Positions 1 through 8,600 of a DNA stretch of 64,000 nucleotides are shown piece after piece (within the stretch, counting starts at the first letter, position 1; every line of letters begins with the position of its first letter). The position numbers and the translations under genes are program-made. A model generated the notes under the pieces. It was given only the letters and a program-made list of their open reading frames with translations. It did not search any database and was not told where the DNA came from. This stretch comes from Microbacterium sp. SZ1 (GTDB lineage Bacteria > Actinomycetota > Actinomycetes > Actinomycetales > Microbacteriaceae), in NCBI RefSeq assembly GCF_002362255.1, contig NZ_LPVV01000001.1:62001-126000 (forward strand), in the 5' to 3' direction.

Positions 1-219
1 GGGGATCCGGCGGCATCCGTACGCTGGCATGACAACGAGCCGCATGCGTGCCGCTCCGCGTCGGTCGGCCCAGTCGGCGATCTCGGGTTTCTCTCGGTCT
101 CGAGCGCACTGCGGGGGTGGGTGCGCTTGCGGACCTTCTCATCGGCTGCTCCGGTCCTCCGTAATCGGGTACGGGGGACCGGAACCCTCTCTCTGACGTC
201 GGTCGAGCGAGATTCCTCG

Positions 220-663
220 TCAGCCCGCGGCGGTTGCGGCGGCCCGCTCCTCCGGCGAGTTCGGGGTCCATCCGAACCATCCTCCGTCCCCTTCGATCAC
301 ACTCCAGTCACCGCAGGCGAAGACGCTCTCGGCCTCGTACGGGTCGGGGGCGTCGTCGAGCACCCACGAGGGAGCGGAGTACCGATCGACCTCGCGGCAG
401 TCATCGGAGAGCGGAGAGTCGCTCGTGAGCAGGATGACGGCGTCCGCAGCATCCTCCAGTGTCGACGTCCTCAGCGCGATGTCGGTCGCATCGGCGGGAA
501 TCCAGGAAGCGTCCACCTCGGCACTCCTGTCGAAGGCGTTCGCGTCGTCGAACGTCGAGGTGGAGTACTTGTGGACGAGGCTGTCGTACGCGGAGCATCC
601 GCTGAGAGACAGCAGCCCTGCGACGATCAGGGCGGGGGCGGCGAGGGCCGTTCGTGCGTTCAT
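220..663 (-). CDS. small secreted lipoprotein
   Basis: A 147-residue protein with a signal peptide and a lipobox (LSGC) about 23 residues from the chosen ATG, so it is probably exported and lipid-anchored on the outer face of the membrane. The open frame extends further upstream, but the ATG immediately before the hydrophobic segment is the only start that gives a normal lipoprotein signal. The mature part is acidic, with two widely spaced cysteines, and matches no family I recognise. It is divergent from the FAD oxidoreductase gene. Function unknown. Confidence 0.75.
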   Translation of the reverse strand: MNARTALAAPALIVAGLLSLSGCSAYDSLVHKYSTSTFDDANAFDRSAEVDASWIPADATDIALRTSTLEDAADAVILLTSDSPLSDDCREVDRYSAPSWVLDDAPDPYEAESVFACGDWSVIEGDGGWFGWTPNSPEERAAATAAG

Positions 664-853
664 GCATACAGCCTCGCTGCGAGCGCTGGGCCGCGTCATC
701 GGGCGAGGGAGGTATCGGCATCCGCCTGGAGGATGACCGCCCGCGACACGACCTTCGGCGATCTCGTTCGGTGCTCGGAGGCGAGGGGTGACACGTCGCG
801 GCGGGGGCGTCAACCCCCGTACCTCTCGTCGGGGCTGTGGGGATCATCGAGGG

Positions 854-2299
854 ATGGATACCGCAGTCGTCGTCGGAGCCGGGCCGAACGGTCTCGCGGG
901 GGCGGTGACGCTCGCGCGCGCCGGCCTGCGCGTGCGAGTGTACGAGCGCGCGGACCAGCCGGGCGGGGGAGCGGCGACTCGGCAGCTGACGCTCCCCGGC
1001 TTTCATCACGACGTGTGCTCCGCGGTTCACCCGATGGCATTCGAGTCGCGGTTCTTCCGAGAGTTCGGGTTACGCGACCGGATCCGGTTCGTCACGCCCG
1101 AGGTCTCCTTCGCGCAGCCACTCGACGGTGGGCGCGCCGGCATCGCGTATCGCGACCTCGATCGCACGAGCGACGAGCTGGGGATCGACGGCAGGGCCTA
1201 CGAACGGTTGCTCCGTCCGCTCGTCGAGCGTGCGAGCGACGTGGCCGGGTTCACAGGATCATCCCTCCTGCGTCTGCCCGACAGCCTGGGCACCCCGCTC
1301 GCCTTCGGACTGCGGTCTCTCGAACAGGGAACGCCGATGTGGAACGCCAGATTTCGCGGAGACGTCGCGCCTGCACTGCTCACCGGAGTCGCGGCGCACA
1401 CGATCCTCGCTCAGCCGAGCATCGCCGGAGCGGGAGCGGGGCTCGCGCTCACCACGTACGCGCATGCCCAGGGGTGGCCGATTCCCGTCGGGGGCAGCCA
1501 GTCCATCATCACGGCGTTGATCGACGACCTGCGAGCGCACGGCGGCGAGGTCATCCTGGACCATGACGTCACCGATCTCGCCGACCTGCCCGCCGCGACG
1601 GTGACGCTCCTCGACGTCACACCGCGCGCGTTCCTCGGCCTGGTCGGCCGTCGGCTTCCGACGCGCTACCGCAGGGCATTGCAGCGCTTCCGCTACGGCG
1701 GCGGCGTGGCGAAGGTCGACTTCGCCCTCAACGGGCCGGTGCCCTGGCGGCATCCGGAGCTCGCCAGGGCCGGCACCGTGCACGTCGGCGGGACGCGAGC
1801 AGAGGTGGCGGCCGCCGAGAACGAGGTGAACCGCGGACGACTGCCAGAGCGCCCGTACGTGCTCGTCTCGCAGCCCTCCACGTTCGACGCGACCCGGGCA
1901 CCCGACGGAAAGCACACGCTCTGGACCTACACGCACGTCCCCGCACGCAGCGACGCCGACCGTCGGGAGGCCGTGATCGCGCAGATCGAGCGCTTCGCTC
2001 CCGGTTTCCGGGACACGATCCTCGCGACACACTCGCGGAGCGCGGTCGAAGTCGAGCGCCACAACCCCAACTACCCGGGCGGTGACATCGCGGCGGGTGC
2101 GCCGAACCTCTGGCAGCTGTTCGCCCGGCCGACATTCAGCGCCGAGCCCTGGCGCACCCCGATCCCCGGGGTGTACCTCGCCTCCGCGTCGACCGCCCCT
2201 GGGCCCGGCGTCACGGGCCTTCCGGGATGGTTCGCGGCGCGCACGGCGCTGCGACGCGAATTCGGCATCGCGGCGGCGCCCGACCTCGCACCACACTGA
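854..2299 (+). CDS. FAD-dependent oxidoreductase, phytoene-dehydrogenase-like
   Basis: A 481-residue flavoprotein. The N-terminus has a dinucleotide-binding fold ([11 protein letters not shown] followed by a [11 protein letters not shown] segment), the hallmark of the phytoene desaturase/amine oxidase superfamily, and the C-terminus has the [10 protein letters not shown] stretch seen where the FAD closes. The ATG at the start of the Rossmann strand is preferred over an upstream in-frame ATG that adds 22 unstructured residues. Substrate cannot be told: close relatives are annotated only as NAD(P)/FAD-dependent oxidoreductases. It is followed after about 65 bases by a short-chain dehydrogenase on the same strand, so the two may be cotranscribed. 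No carotenoid synthesis genes are nearby. Confidence 0.85.
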   Translation: MDTAVVVGAGPNGLAGAVTLARAGLRVRVYERADQPGGGAATRQLTLPGFHHDVCSAVHPMAFESRFFREFGLRDRIRFVTPEVSFAQPLDGGRAGIAYRDLDRTSDELGIDGRAYERLLRPLVERASDVAGFTGSSLLRLPDSLGTPLAFGLRSLEQGTPMWNARFRGDVAPALLTGVAAHTILAQPSIAGAGAGLALTTYAHAQGWPIPVGGSQSIITALIDDLRAHGGEVILDHDVTDLADLPAATVTLLDVTPRAFLGLVGRRLPTRYRRALQRFRYGGGVAKVDFALNGPVPWRHPELARAGTVHVGGTRAEVAAAENEVNRGRLPERPYVLVSQPSTFDATRAPDGKHTLWTYTHVPARSDADRREAVIAQIERFAPGFRDTILATHSRSAVEVERHNPNYPGGDIAAGAPNLWQLFARPTFSAEPWRTPIPGVYLASASTAPGPGVTGLPGWFAARTALRREFGIAAAPDLAPH

Positions 2300-2365
2300 C
2301 CTCGGCGCCGCGCCGATCTGTCAAGGGGCGCAGTGATGCGCTGCGTCACCTCCTACTGTCGCCGC

Positions 2366-3331
2366 ATGCGACGAGGACGGAAGAGCGACAAGCGACAGGT
2401 CGTGGTGATCACCGGCGCCTCGAGCGGGATCGGTCGCGAGACGGCCCGGCGCTTCGCGCGCAGGGGAGCTCGTGTCGTGGTGGCGTCGCGGCGCGCGAGC
2501 GCCCTGGAGAGCGTCGCCGCGGAATGCCGCGAGCTCGGTGGCGAAGCGTTGGTCGTGCCGACGGACGTGACGGATGAGGCAGCGGTGAAGGCGCTCGCCG
2601 CGGCCGCGATCGCGGCGTTCGGGCGCATCGACATCTGGGTCGGCAACGCGGGCGTCTTCGCGTACGGGCGCTTCGAGGATCTGCCTTCGGACGTGTTCCG
2701 ACAGGTGATCGAAACCAACCTCATGGGCCAGGTGCACGGGGTGAGGGCGGCGCTGCCGCATCTCCGGCGCCAACGCGCCGGAACCCTGGTCCTGGTCGCG
2801 TCGCTGTACTCCCGGGTGGGGTCACCGGCCATCTCCCCCTACGTCACGAGCAAGTTCGCAGTGCTCGGTCTCGCCGAATGCCTGCGGCAGGAGCTTCGCG
2901 GCTCCCGGATCCGGGTGCGGGTTGTGCTTCCGGCGACGACAGACACCCCCGTGTTCCGACATGCGGCGAACTACAGCGGGCGGAAGGTCCGACCGTTGCC
3001 GCCCGCGGTGTCGCCGACCCGGGTCGCACGGGCGATCGAACGAGCGCCGCGCCGACGTCGACACAACGCCTTCGTGGGGCGGATGCAGACCGGCACCCTG
3101 CTCGTGCACGACTTCGCACCGCGGGTGTTCGACGCGCTCGCGTCATGGCAGGTCGAGCACATTGAGCTCCACGGCAGCCAGCCGGAGAACTCTTCGGGAA
3201 CGGTCTTCTCCCCGCCGGCGGCAGCAAGTCCGACGACGGGCGGCTGGCGCTCCAGGCCGCTGCGCGGCGCCGTCGTCGGCACCGGCATCGTGGCAGCGGT
3301 CGCGCTGCTCACACGCCGACGGACCTCATGA
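2366..3331 (+). CDS. short-chain dehydrogenase/reductase with C-terminal membrane segment
   Basis: A 321-residue classical SDR. The cofactor motif TGASSGIG, the structural NAG, the catalytic serine region (VASLYSR) and the YVTSK active site are all present in order. Beyond the usual 250-residue domain there is an extension ending in a short hydrophobic helix and an arginine-rich tail, suggesting membrane attachment. This layout is common in actinobacterial SDRs of unknown substrate. The start is placed at the ATG before RRGRKSDK; an ATG 33 bases upstream is also in frame. It is the last chromosomal gene before the tRNA-Phe-targeted island. Confidence 0.85.
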   Translation: MRRGRKSDKRQVVVITGASSGIGRETARRFARRGARVVVASRRASALESVAAECRELGGEALVVPTDVTDEAAVKALAAAAIAAFGRIDIWVGNAGVFAYGRFEDLPSDVFRQVIETNLMGQVHGVRAALPHLRRQRAGTLVLVASLYSRVGSPAISPYVTSKFAVLGLAECLRQELRGSRIRVRVVLPATTDTPVFRHAANYSGRKVRPLPPAVSPTRVARAIERAPRRRRHNAFVGRMQTGTLLVHDFAPRVFDALASWQVEHIELHGSQPENSSGTVFSPPAAASPTTGGWRSRPLRGAVVGTGIVAAVALLTRRRTS

Positions 3332-3365
3332 GTCCGGCTCGCGCGCGGTTCCACCCCTCACCGGC

Positions 3366-3473
3366 GCAAAGCAAAACCCCCGCCATGTAGAAGCTAGGCG
3401 AGGGTTTCTAGAACCATTGTAATGATGGTCCTTGTGGCTCCGACGGGCGTCGATCCCGTGACTTCACGATTCT
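3366..3473 (-). repeat. left attachment site: truncated tRNA-Phe 3' end plus terminator
   Basis: Direct repeat of 14876-14983 with nine mismatches by eye. It contains the tRNA-Phe acceptor, T-arm and variable region on the minus strand (from 3435), then the downstream hairpin and the terminator stem (3373-3407). Identity stops in the anticodon loop, a usual crossover region. It lacks the 5' half and the anticodon and cannot make a tRNA. In an integration model this is the old chromosomal 3' end displaced by the island. Confidence 0.85.
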
Positions 3474-3856
3474 CGGGGAGGGGTTGTCAGGGGTTGTCGC
3501 GGAATAGCGGATGTTGTAGATATGCGAGCAGCAGAATGACCCGTTGAATGTAGAGGGTCTGCCGATTTTTCAACGCCCTCATAGGCTGACGGGCGCATCT
3601 TCACGTAGGCCTTGAAGGCTTCGTCCGTGAAGTTGTAACCCGCGGCTGCTGGGCGCTACGTCTTAGCACTTGTCCGTGCTCCGCCTTGGTGAGATGCCCA
3701 ACATAACGTCGCACGCACGTTCCGCTCTACGTCGCTGCGCCGGTCGTCTTGCGCGGAGTCGATCCGAATCAACATGCCGGCGCAGCACAAGGCTCGACGA
3801 GGTTGACGGAGAGATAAAGAGCGTTGTCCTCCAGCCTGGCCGCGAGGCAGAGAGTC
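3474..3856. other. gene-free left end of island with tandem repeat and coding remnant
   Basis: No intact gene is supported here. Immediately inside the left attachment site is a tandem 10-bp repeat, AGGGGTTGTC at 3479-3488 and 3489-3498, placed and shaped like the arm-type integrase sites found beside attachment cores. Further in, about 3540-3655 on the minus strand, there is an open stretch (reading GYNFTDEAFKAYVKMRPSAY in part) bounded by a stop and without a start codon. It reads like decayed coding sequence, but I cannot assign it to a family. Base composition is visibly lower in GC than the flanking chromosome. Confidence 0.45.
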
Positions 3857-3887
3857 TTGACTTGGAGCGCGCTCCAACCTGAATCAT
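3857..3887 (+). promoter_or_regulatory. MerR-type promoter/operator for the aldo/keto reductase
   Basis: A -35 hexamer TTGACT (3857-3862) and a -10-like AATCAT (3882-3887) are separated by 19 bp, the over-long spacer typical of MerR-activated promoters. The spacer holds a perfect 16-bp palindrome, TTGGAGCGCGCTCCAA (3862-3877). A MerR gene is the second gene of the transcript. The expected start site falls at or near the ATG, so the message may be leaderless. Confidence 0.75.
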
Positions 3888-3893
3888 GAGCTC

Positions 3894-4925
3894 ATGCACA
3901 CTACAACTAGCAACTCCGGCCTCGTGCTGGGAGCCATGATGTTCGGTACCGGGGTGGGGGAGAGGGATGCCTTCGCGCTTCTCGACCGATTTGTCGACCG
4001 AGGGGGCGTCTGGATAGACACCGCAGATTGCTACTCGTTCTGGGCGGACTCCAGTGGACTGGGAGGACAGAGCGAGCGCCTGATCGGTCGTTGGCTTCGA
4101 GCTCGGCCGGGGATGCGCGACCGCGTCAAGATCTCGACGAAACTCGGAGCTCAACCGGCAGCGCCGGGATCCTGGCCGGAACACCGAGCGGGGCTATCCG
4201 CCTCTGCAATCCATAAGGCGTTCGACGGCAGCCGCATGCGTCTCGGGGTGGAGAACGTCGACCTGCTTTGGATCCACCAGGAGGACCGGGCAGCGTCGCT
4301 CGAGGAGACCGTGAGTGCACTGGGCGAGTTGACTGTTGCAGGAGTCGTCGCGCGGGTGGGCGCTTCCAACCATCCGGCGTGGCGGGTCGAGAGCGCACGA
4401 ACTCTCCAGGCGAGCCTCGGCTTCAGCGAATTCGATGCGCTACAACACAGCACGAGCTACCTGCTACCGCGACCAGGCACCTTGCCGCCGGGAGTCGTGC
4501 ACCGTTTCGGTCCTCTGAGCGACGAGCATCGTGATCTCGCGGTGGAGCGAGGAATGGAAGTCTGGGCGTACAGTCCACTTCTCTCCGGCGCTTACGACAA
4601 CCCGGACAAGAGCGTGCCAGACGTGTACGATCAGCCGGGCAATGTCGCACGGCTGCGGATTCTCGGCGACGTCGCATCCGAGATCGGCGTGACGCGCGGG
4701 CAAGTGGTGCTGGCGTGGCTGCTAGCGAATGGCGTTCACCCAATCCTGGGAGGCAGCAAGCTTTATCAGCTCGATGCCGCGCTCGAGGCCGCGACCCTTC
4801 GGCTCCCCGCTGATGCGCTACGTCGGTTGAACTCGGTCGACCGGACTCCCTGGTCCGACCCGTACAACAAGATCACATCGGAGACTGGTGGTCGGTCATC
4901 CGCTATGGGAACGTTGTCCGAATGA
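3894..4925 (+). CDS. aldo/keto reductase
   Basis: A 343-residue (alpha/beta)8-barrel NADPH-dependent aldo/keto reductase. The catalytic tetrad is visible: Asp42 and Tyr47 in DTADCY, Lys80 in STKLG and His125 in IHQED; the cofactor end shows the GGSK segment near residue 285. Members reduce aldehydes and ketones to alcohols. It is translated with the following MerR gene (ATGA overlap) and sits behind a MerR-type promoter with a palindromic spacer, so it is probably induced by an electrophile or aldehyde sensed by that regulator. First gene of the island's left half. Confidence 0.9.
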   Translation: MHTTTSNSGLVLGAMMFGTGVGERDAFALLDRFVDRGGVWIDTADCYSFWADSSGLGGQSERLIGRWLRARPGMRDRVKISTKLGAQPAAPGSWPEHRAGLSASAIHKAFDGSRMRLGVENVDLLWIHQEDRAASLEETVSALGELTVAGVVARVGASNHPAWRVESARTLQASLGFSEFDALQHSTSYLLPRPGTLPPGVVHRFGPLSDEHRDLAVERGMEVWAYSPLLSGAYDNPDKSVPDVYDQPGNVARLRILGDVASEIGVTRGQVVLAWLLANGVHPILGGSKLYQLDAALEAATLRLPADALRRLNSVDRTPWSDPYNKITSETGGRSSAMGTLSE

Positions 4926-5326
4926 ACTCTCCGAAGTTGGCAACGGCGACGATGACGATGACAATCGCTGAGGCAAGTGCAAGTTCCGGTGTCGCGCCGG
5001 ATGCATTGAGGTACTACGAACGGGAACGTATCATCGGGCCGATCTCGAGGGATGCGGCCGGACACAGACGCTTCACCTCGTCAGATATTGCTTGGATTGG
5101 CGTCGTCACCTGTTTGCGAGATGCAGGGCTCGGCATCTCCGACCTGCGTGTCTTCGCGAAAATATTGGACGCCGAGACTGCACCGGCCGACCGCATGGAG
5201 TTTCTTCGGGATCGGCGAGAGGCGCTTCAGGCTCGGAGAGATGGACTCACTCGAGCATTGTCAGTGCTCGACGACAAGATCGAGTACTACGGTGCGCGGC
5301 GTTCCTTCCCAGCATCGCCGGTTTGA
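4922..5326 (+). CDS. MerR family transcriptional regulator
   Basis: A 134-residue MerR-type regulator. The N-terminal winged helix-turn-helix is clear (TIAEASASSG, then ALRYYERERIIGPISRDAAGHRRF), followed by the dimerisation coiled coil. There is no cysteine cluster typical of metal-sensing members, so it resembles the small aldehyde- or thiol-responsive subgroup. The start overlaps the reductase stop codon; in-frame ATGs 10 and 12 codons later are alternatives. It most likely acts at the palindromic 19-bp-spacer promoter upstream of the reductase and so controls its own operon. Confidence 0.9.
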   Translation: MNSPKLATATMTMTIAEASASSGVAPDALRYYERERIIGPISRDAAGHRRFTSSDIAWIGVVTCLRDAGLGISDLRVFAKILDAETAPADRMEFLRDRREALQARRDGLTRALSVLDDKIEYYGARRSFPASPV

Positions 5327-5536
5327 TAGCGCCTCCTGAATCGTCAGCGGGCGGAGGGCGGGCCCGAGGCAGCGTGCCGTTCACGGCCCACGCCTTCGAA
5401 CCATCGCGGGTCGGGTTTGAGCACACCATGAGCCGTCCCCGTCAGCCGGTGCCGATGATGTCGGACCCACATGCGTGATCTCTGGTGCCTCCCTTGACCG
5501 GATCGCACGACCGGAACTCCGGACATGACCCGTGAA

Positions 5537-5591
5537 GTGCAACTGGAGCGTTGCGTCTAGGAAGGTCCATGTGCAACACTGCAATTGCACA
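5537..5591. promoter_or_regulatory. operator array upstream of the MFS-SRPBCC-ArsR operon
   Basis: Four related half-sites precede the MFS gene: GTGCAAC (5537-5543) facing GTTGCGT (5550-5556), and TGTGCAA (5570-5576) facing TTGCACA (5585-5591). The second pair is a perfect inverted repeat with 8 bp between arms. The spacing and palindromic form suit a winged-helix dimer such as the ArsR protein encoded by the third gene of this operon. A TTGCACA also occurs at 7692-7698 ahead of the GNAT gene. Confidence 0.55.
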
Positions 5592-5607
5592 TTACGGAAG
5601 GGCCACT

Positions 5608-6816
5608 ATGACCAGGTACACGAAAATCAGGCACCCGCGCGCCGTGCTTGCAGTCCTATTCGCCGGCGCGTTCACTATGGGCTGCGCGGAGATGCTTGTG
5701 GTTGGGATGATCGATCTGATTGCCGTCGATCTCAGCGTTCCGCTCGCCGATGCGGGTGGGCTCGTGACTGCCAACGCCCTCGGCCTTGCGGTAGGCGGTC
5801 CGATCCTTGCCTTTCTCTGCACGCGATTTGACCGACGCCATCTATTGATCGTGTCAAGCGCGGTCTTCTTCGCGGCGAACCTCTTGCCAGCGCTCTTCGC
5901 CGATTATCCGGTATTCCTCATCGCTCGCGTTGTAATCGGTGCCGTCCAGGGGCTCTTCATTGCCGCAGCGATGGTTACGGCGACCTCGGTGGTCGCCCCC
6001 GAGCGGTCAGGTCGTGCGATGTCGATAGTCATCTCGGGGTTCGCCACTGCCAGCGCGCTCGGCCTCCCGCTCGGCACTCTGCTCGGTCAGGCGATTGGTT
6101 GGCGAGGAGCGTTCTTCGCGGTGGTTATCGCGGCAGCCATGATTCTGGTTCTCGTCACGATCCTGCTGCCGTCCGTGCCGACTGAGGCGGGCAGTGGCGC
6201 CGTCGGTCAGGCTCGTCATGCGTTCGCGCCCCGAGTGATCGCCGTACTCTCGGTGAGCTTTCTCACCTTTGCGGCAATGCTCGCTGCGATTACCTACCTT
6301 GTGCCACTGCTTAGCGAATCGGCGGGCGTGGACGGTCCGGTCGTCACCGTCTACCTCCTCCTGTACGGCGTCGCGACCACGGTCGGCTCGTTCATCGGTG
6401 GACGCTTTGCCGATGTCAACGCCGCTCGGATGCTGATCATAGGCGCAGTGGGCGTCGCTGCCTCCCTCGTGCTGATGCTTGTTGGCGGCGGCAACCCGTG
6501 GATCGCCGCTCTCGCCGTACTCGGCATCGGTCTCCTCGGAATGGGAACGACGCCCTCGCTGCAACATCGAGTCGGCGACCTCGCCGGGCAGGGGGCACCG
6601 CTCGCTGCATCACTCCCGGCCTCGGCAGTCAATGCCGGCATCGCTTTCGGCGCGTTCGCTGGAGGCGCCGCAATCGACGGCGGGAGTGTCACCTTCGCTG
6701 TGGTCGCAGGTATCGTGCTTGCCATCGTAGCGATCGGGGCGGCCTGGGCGACCAGCGGCCTGCGCGTCACAGCCCCGGCATCCGCTCCGCTCACGTCAAG
6801 AGCCAGCGAACTATAG
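5608..6816 (+). CDS. MFS transporter, DHA1-type drug efflux
   Basis: A 402-residue integral membrane protein with about twelve hydrophobic segments and the loop 2-3 motif region (FDRRHLLIVSS) of the major facilitator superfamily. Its size and the helix 1 sequence GAFTMGCAEMLVVGMIDLIA place it near the DHA1 family (Cmx/AraJ-like), which exports hydrophobic drugs or sugars by proton antiport. The start is the ATG preceded by GGAAGGG; an upstream in-frame ATG lies inside the operator array and is less likely. It is followed after 11 bases by the SRPBCC gene, forming an operon with an ArsR regulator. Confidence 0.85.
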   Translation: MTRYTKIRHPRAVLAVLFAGAFTMGCAEMLVVGMIDLIAVDLSVPLADAGGLVTANALGLAVGGPILAFLCTRFDRRHLLIVSSAVFFAANLLPALFADYPVFLIARVVIGAVQGLFIAAAMVTATSVVAPERSGRAMSIVISGFATASALGLPLGTLLGQAIGWRGAFFAVVIAAAMILVLVTILLPSVPTEAGSGAVGQARHAFAPRVIAVLSVSFLTFAAMLAAITYLVPLLSESAGVDGPVVTVYLLLYGVATTVGSFIGGRFADVNAARMLIIGAVGVAASLVLMLVGGGNPWIAALAVLGIGLLGMGTTPSLQHRVGDLAGQGAPLAASLPASAVNAGIAFGAFAGGAAIDGGSVTFAVVAGIVLAIVAIGAAWATSGLRVTAPASAPLTSRASEL

Positions 6817-6827
6817 AGAGGACGATC

Positions 6828-7304
6828 ATGGATAGCATGGCTGACGAAAACGCATCATTCATCGACGAGCGGCAGTTTACAGTTCGTCGGACGATCCGAA
6901 TCAGTGCCTCGATCGAGAAGGTGTGGGCGGCGGTCACCGAGCCTGAGAACATCTCGCAGTGGTTCGGTCGTGCGAAGCTCGACAGCTTCAGCGTGGGGGC
7001 CACAGGCTCGCTGACCTTCCCTGGACAACACAGCATCCCGCTACGGATCGAGGCGATCGATGAGCCGCATCTCGTCTCGTACCGATGGAGCAACGATGGT
7101 GCGAGCGGTGAGTTTCCGGTCGAGGTCGACGAACGCTCCACGGTCTTCACCTTCACGCTCGAACCACTAGCTGACGGCACCCGATTGACTGTCGTGGAGA
7201 CCGGGTTCGATGCGACCTCGGATCCCGCGGCGAACATGGAGTTCCATCGTCAGGGGTGGGACAGCGAGCTTGACAAACTCGTCGCGCTGGTCGAACGCGC
7301 GTGA
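6828..7304 (+). CDS. SRPBCC (AHSA1-type) ligand-binding protein
   Basis: A 158-residue START-like domain of the AHSA1 family: the RTIRISASIEKVWAAVTEPENISQWF opening, beta strands with GxLTFPG, and the C-terminal helix (HRQGWDSELDKLVALVE). These proteins bind hydrophobic ligands in a deep cavity. The start has a good ribosome site (GAGAGGA). It overlaps the ArsR gene by four bases, an arrangement widespread in bacteria where the two are believed to work as sensor and partner. Here the pair is joined to an efflux pump. Confidence 0.85.
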   Translation: MDSMADENASFIDERQFTVRRTIRISASIEKVWAAVTEPENISQWFGRAKLDSFSVGATGSLTFPGQHSIPLRIEAIDEPHLVSYRWSNDGASGEFPVEVDERSTVFTFTLEPLADGTRLTVVETGFDATSDPAANMEFHRQGWDSELDKLVALVERA

Positions 7305-7618
7305 CCCTCGACGTGCTGGTCCCCGTGTTTGCTGCTCTAGGCGACGAGACGCGATGGAACATCCTCGTAGCGCTAGGCGAAGGTGATGCATCGGCATCCG
7401 CTCTCGCCACCCAGCTGCCAGTGACTCGGCAGGCGATTGCACGGCATCTCACGGTGCTGCAGGAAGTCGGCCTTGTCGAACCGGTGAAGGTCGGGCGAGA
7501 AGTGAAGTTTCGCGTGATCGGCGCGGAACTTCGCTCGACGGCTCAGAGGCTGGGGGCGCTCGGCGCGCAATGGGACCGCCGCCTCGCTGCGATCAAGGAG
7601 ATCGCGGAGGGGCTGTGA
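7301..7618 (+). CDS. ArsR family transcriptional regulator
   Basis: A 105-residue winged-helix repressor of the ArsR family (FAALGDETRWNILVALGEG..., recognition helix VTRQAIARHLTVLQEVGLVE). It has no CVC metal-binding motif, so it is not a typical metalloid sensor; such members usually respond to organic ligands or pair with SRPBCC proteins. The GTG start overlaps the SRPBCC stop. The inverted half-sites ahead of the MFS gene are its most likely targets, which would make the three-gene operon autoregulated. Confidence 0.9.
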   Translation: MTLDVLVPVFAALGDETRWNILVALGEGDASASALATQLPVTRQAIARHLTVLQEVGLVEPVKVGREVKFRVIGAELRSTAQRLGALGAQWDRRLAAIKEIAEGL

Positions 7619-7764
7619 CCGCCTCATCATCGACGTGCTTCGTCGCATAGACTTGCGCGCAACTTGACCATGGGCGACAATTGTGTGAGGGTTGCACAGT
7701 AACCTTTGAGTGACGCTGCGTTGCATAATCCCGCAAAAGGTCACCCCGGAAGAAGAGCATCCAA

Positions 7765-8352
7765 ATGAATCTGAAAGAGACAGCGAGCGCGACATCCGTG
7801 GCGCAAGCGCTCGCGACGCAGCCGGAACTTCACACTGCCAGGCTCACCCTTCAGCAGCTGGGCCCCCAGCATATCGACGGCGTTCTCTCGGCTCTCACCG
7901 ACGAGGAGGCCATGCGGTCGACCGGTACGCATCGAAAGTTCTCCCGCGGGGAAGTTCTGCGGCATCTTGAGGGCCTTCCCGGGGCTGGCGATCGGGCAGA
8001 CTTCGCGATCTTCGACGACGCCGGCGCATACCTCGGCGAGGTTGTGCTGAACGATCTGGACGTGGGCAACCTGTCGATGAACTATCGGATCGTTCTCGCC
8101 GGGGCCGCTGCTCGGGGCCGGGGCTACGGAACGGAGGCCGGCCGGGCCGTCACCGAATGGGCGTTCAAGATCGGGATTCACCGTGTGTATCTCGACGTCT
8201 ATTCGTTCAACGTTGCCGCGCGACGGTCATACGAGAAGATCGGCTTCCAAGTCGAAGGGCGGGCCCGGCACACGCTTCTCTGGAACGGCGAATGGGCGGA
8301 CTCCACGTTGATGGCGATCTTATCAACGGATCCATTGCCCTCGATCGGCTGA
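7765..8352 (+). CDS. GNAT family N-acetyltransferase (RimJ/RimL-like)
   Basis: A 195-residue acetyl-CoA-dependent acetyltransferase. It shows the family's order: substrate-side strands (LHTARLTLQQL), the acetyl-CoA loop ARGRGYGTEAGRAV near residues 113-126, and the C-terminal RVYLDVYSFNVAARRSYEKIGFQVEGRAR block. This pattern is typical of RimJ/RimL enzymes, which modify protein N-termini, amino acids or antibiotics; the substrate is not evident. It has its own leader of about 145 bases and a GGAAGAAGAG ribosome site. Confidence 0.85.
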   Translation: MNLKETASATSVAQALATQPELHTARLTLQQLGPQHIDGVLSALTDEEAMRSTGTHRKFSRGEVLRHLEGLPGAGDRADFAIFDDAGAYLGEVVLNDLDVGNLSMNYRIVLAGAAARGRGYGTEAGRAVTEWAFKIGIHRVYLDVYSFNVAARRSYEKIGFQVEGRARHTLLWNGEWADSTLMAILSTDPLPSIG

Positions 8353-8600
8353 CGCCGCTCACCGCTGAGTCAAGAGGCGACGATCCACGGGTATTCCGGT
8401 GCGCTCGCCGATCGCCCCTGCCAGAGTTCGAGTGCCCGCTCCACCCGGATAGGTCCAAGAAACTCTCCGATAGTGCGACGCGCTCGGCTTGCGTGAGCGT
8501 TGAAGGGACGATCGGCAGTTCGGCAAGCGATGGGTCTCTGTCGAGTGCGCGTGAGCAGTATACCGCGGCGACCCGGCTTCCCTTTCGGCTGCTGCGCGCG
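8353..8600 (-). other. gap with possible frameshifted coding remnant
   Basis: No intact gene. On the minus strand a coding-like stretch (containing LAELPIVPSTLTQAERVALSESF) appears to shift frame near 8455 and continue as LGPIRVERALELWQGR to a stop near 8371. It has no start codon and I cannot assign a family. It may be a leftover from an earlier gene of the island, or chance. Confidence 0.3.

Noticed and set aside
121..1566. 481-codon plus-strand frame at the window start
   Set aside because: It overlaps the lipoprotein and the FAD oxidoreductase in other frames and is arginine-rich without motifs.
3435..3473. tRNA-Phe gene at the left island end
   Set aside because: Only the 3' half is present and the anticodon and D-arm are missing, so it is an attachment scar.
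3656..4184. Minus-strand open frames at the left of the island
   Set aside because: They overlap the aldo/keto reductase and its operator and have no recognisable domain.
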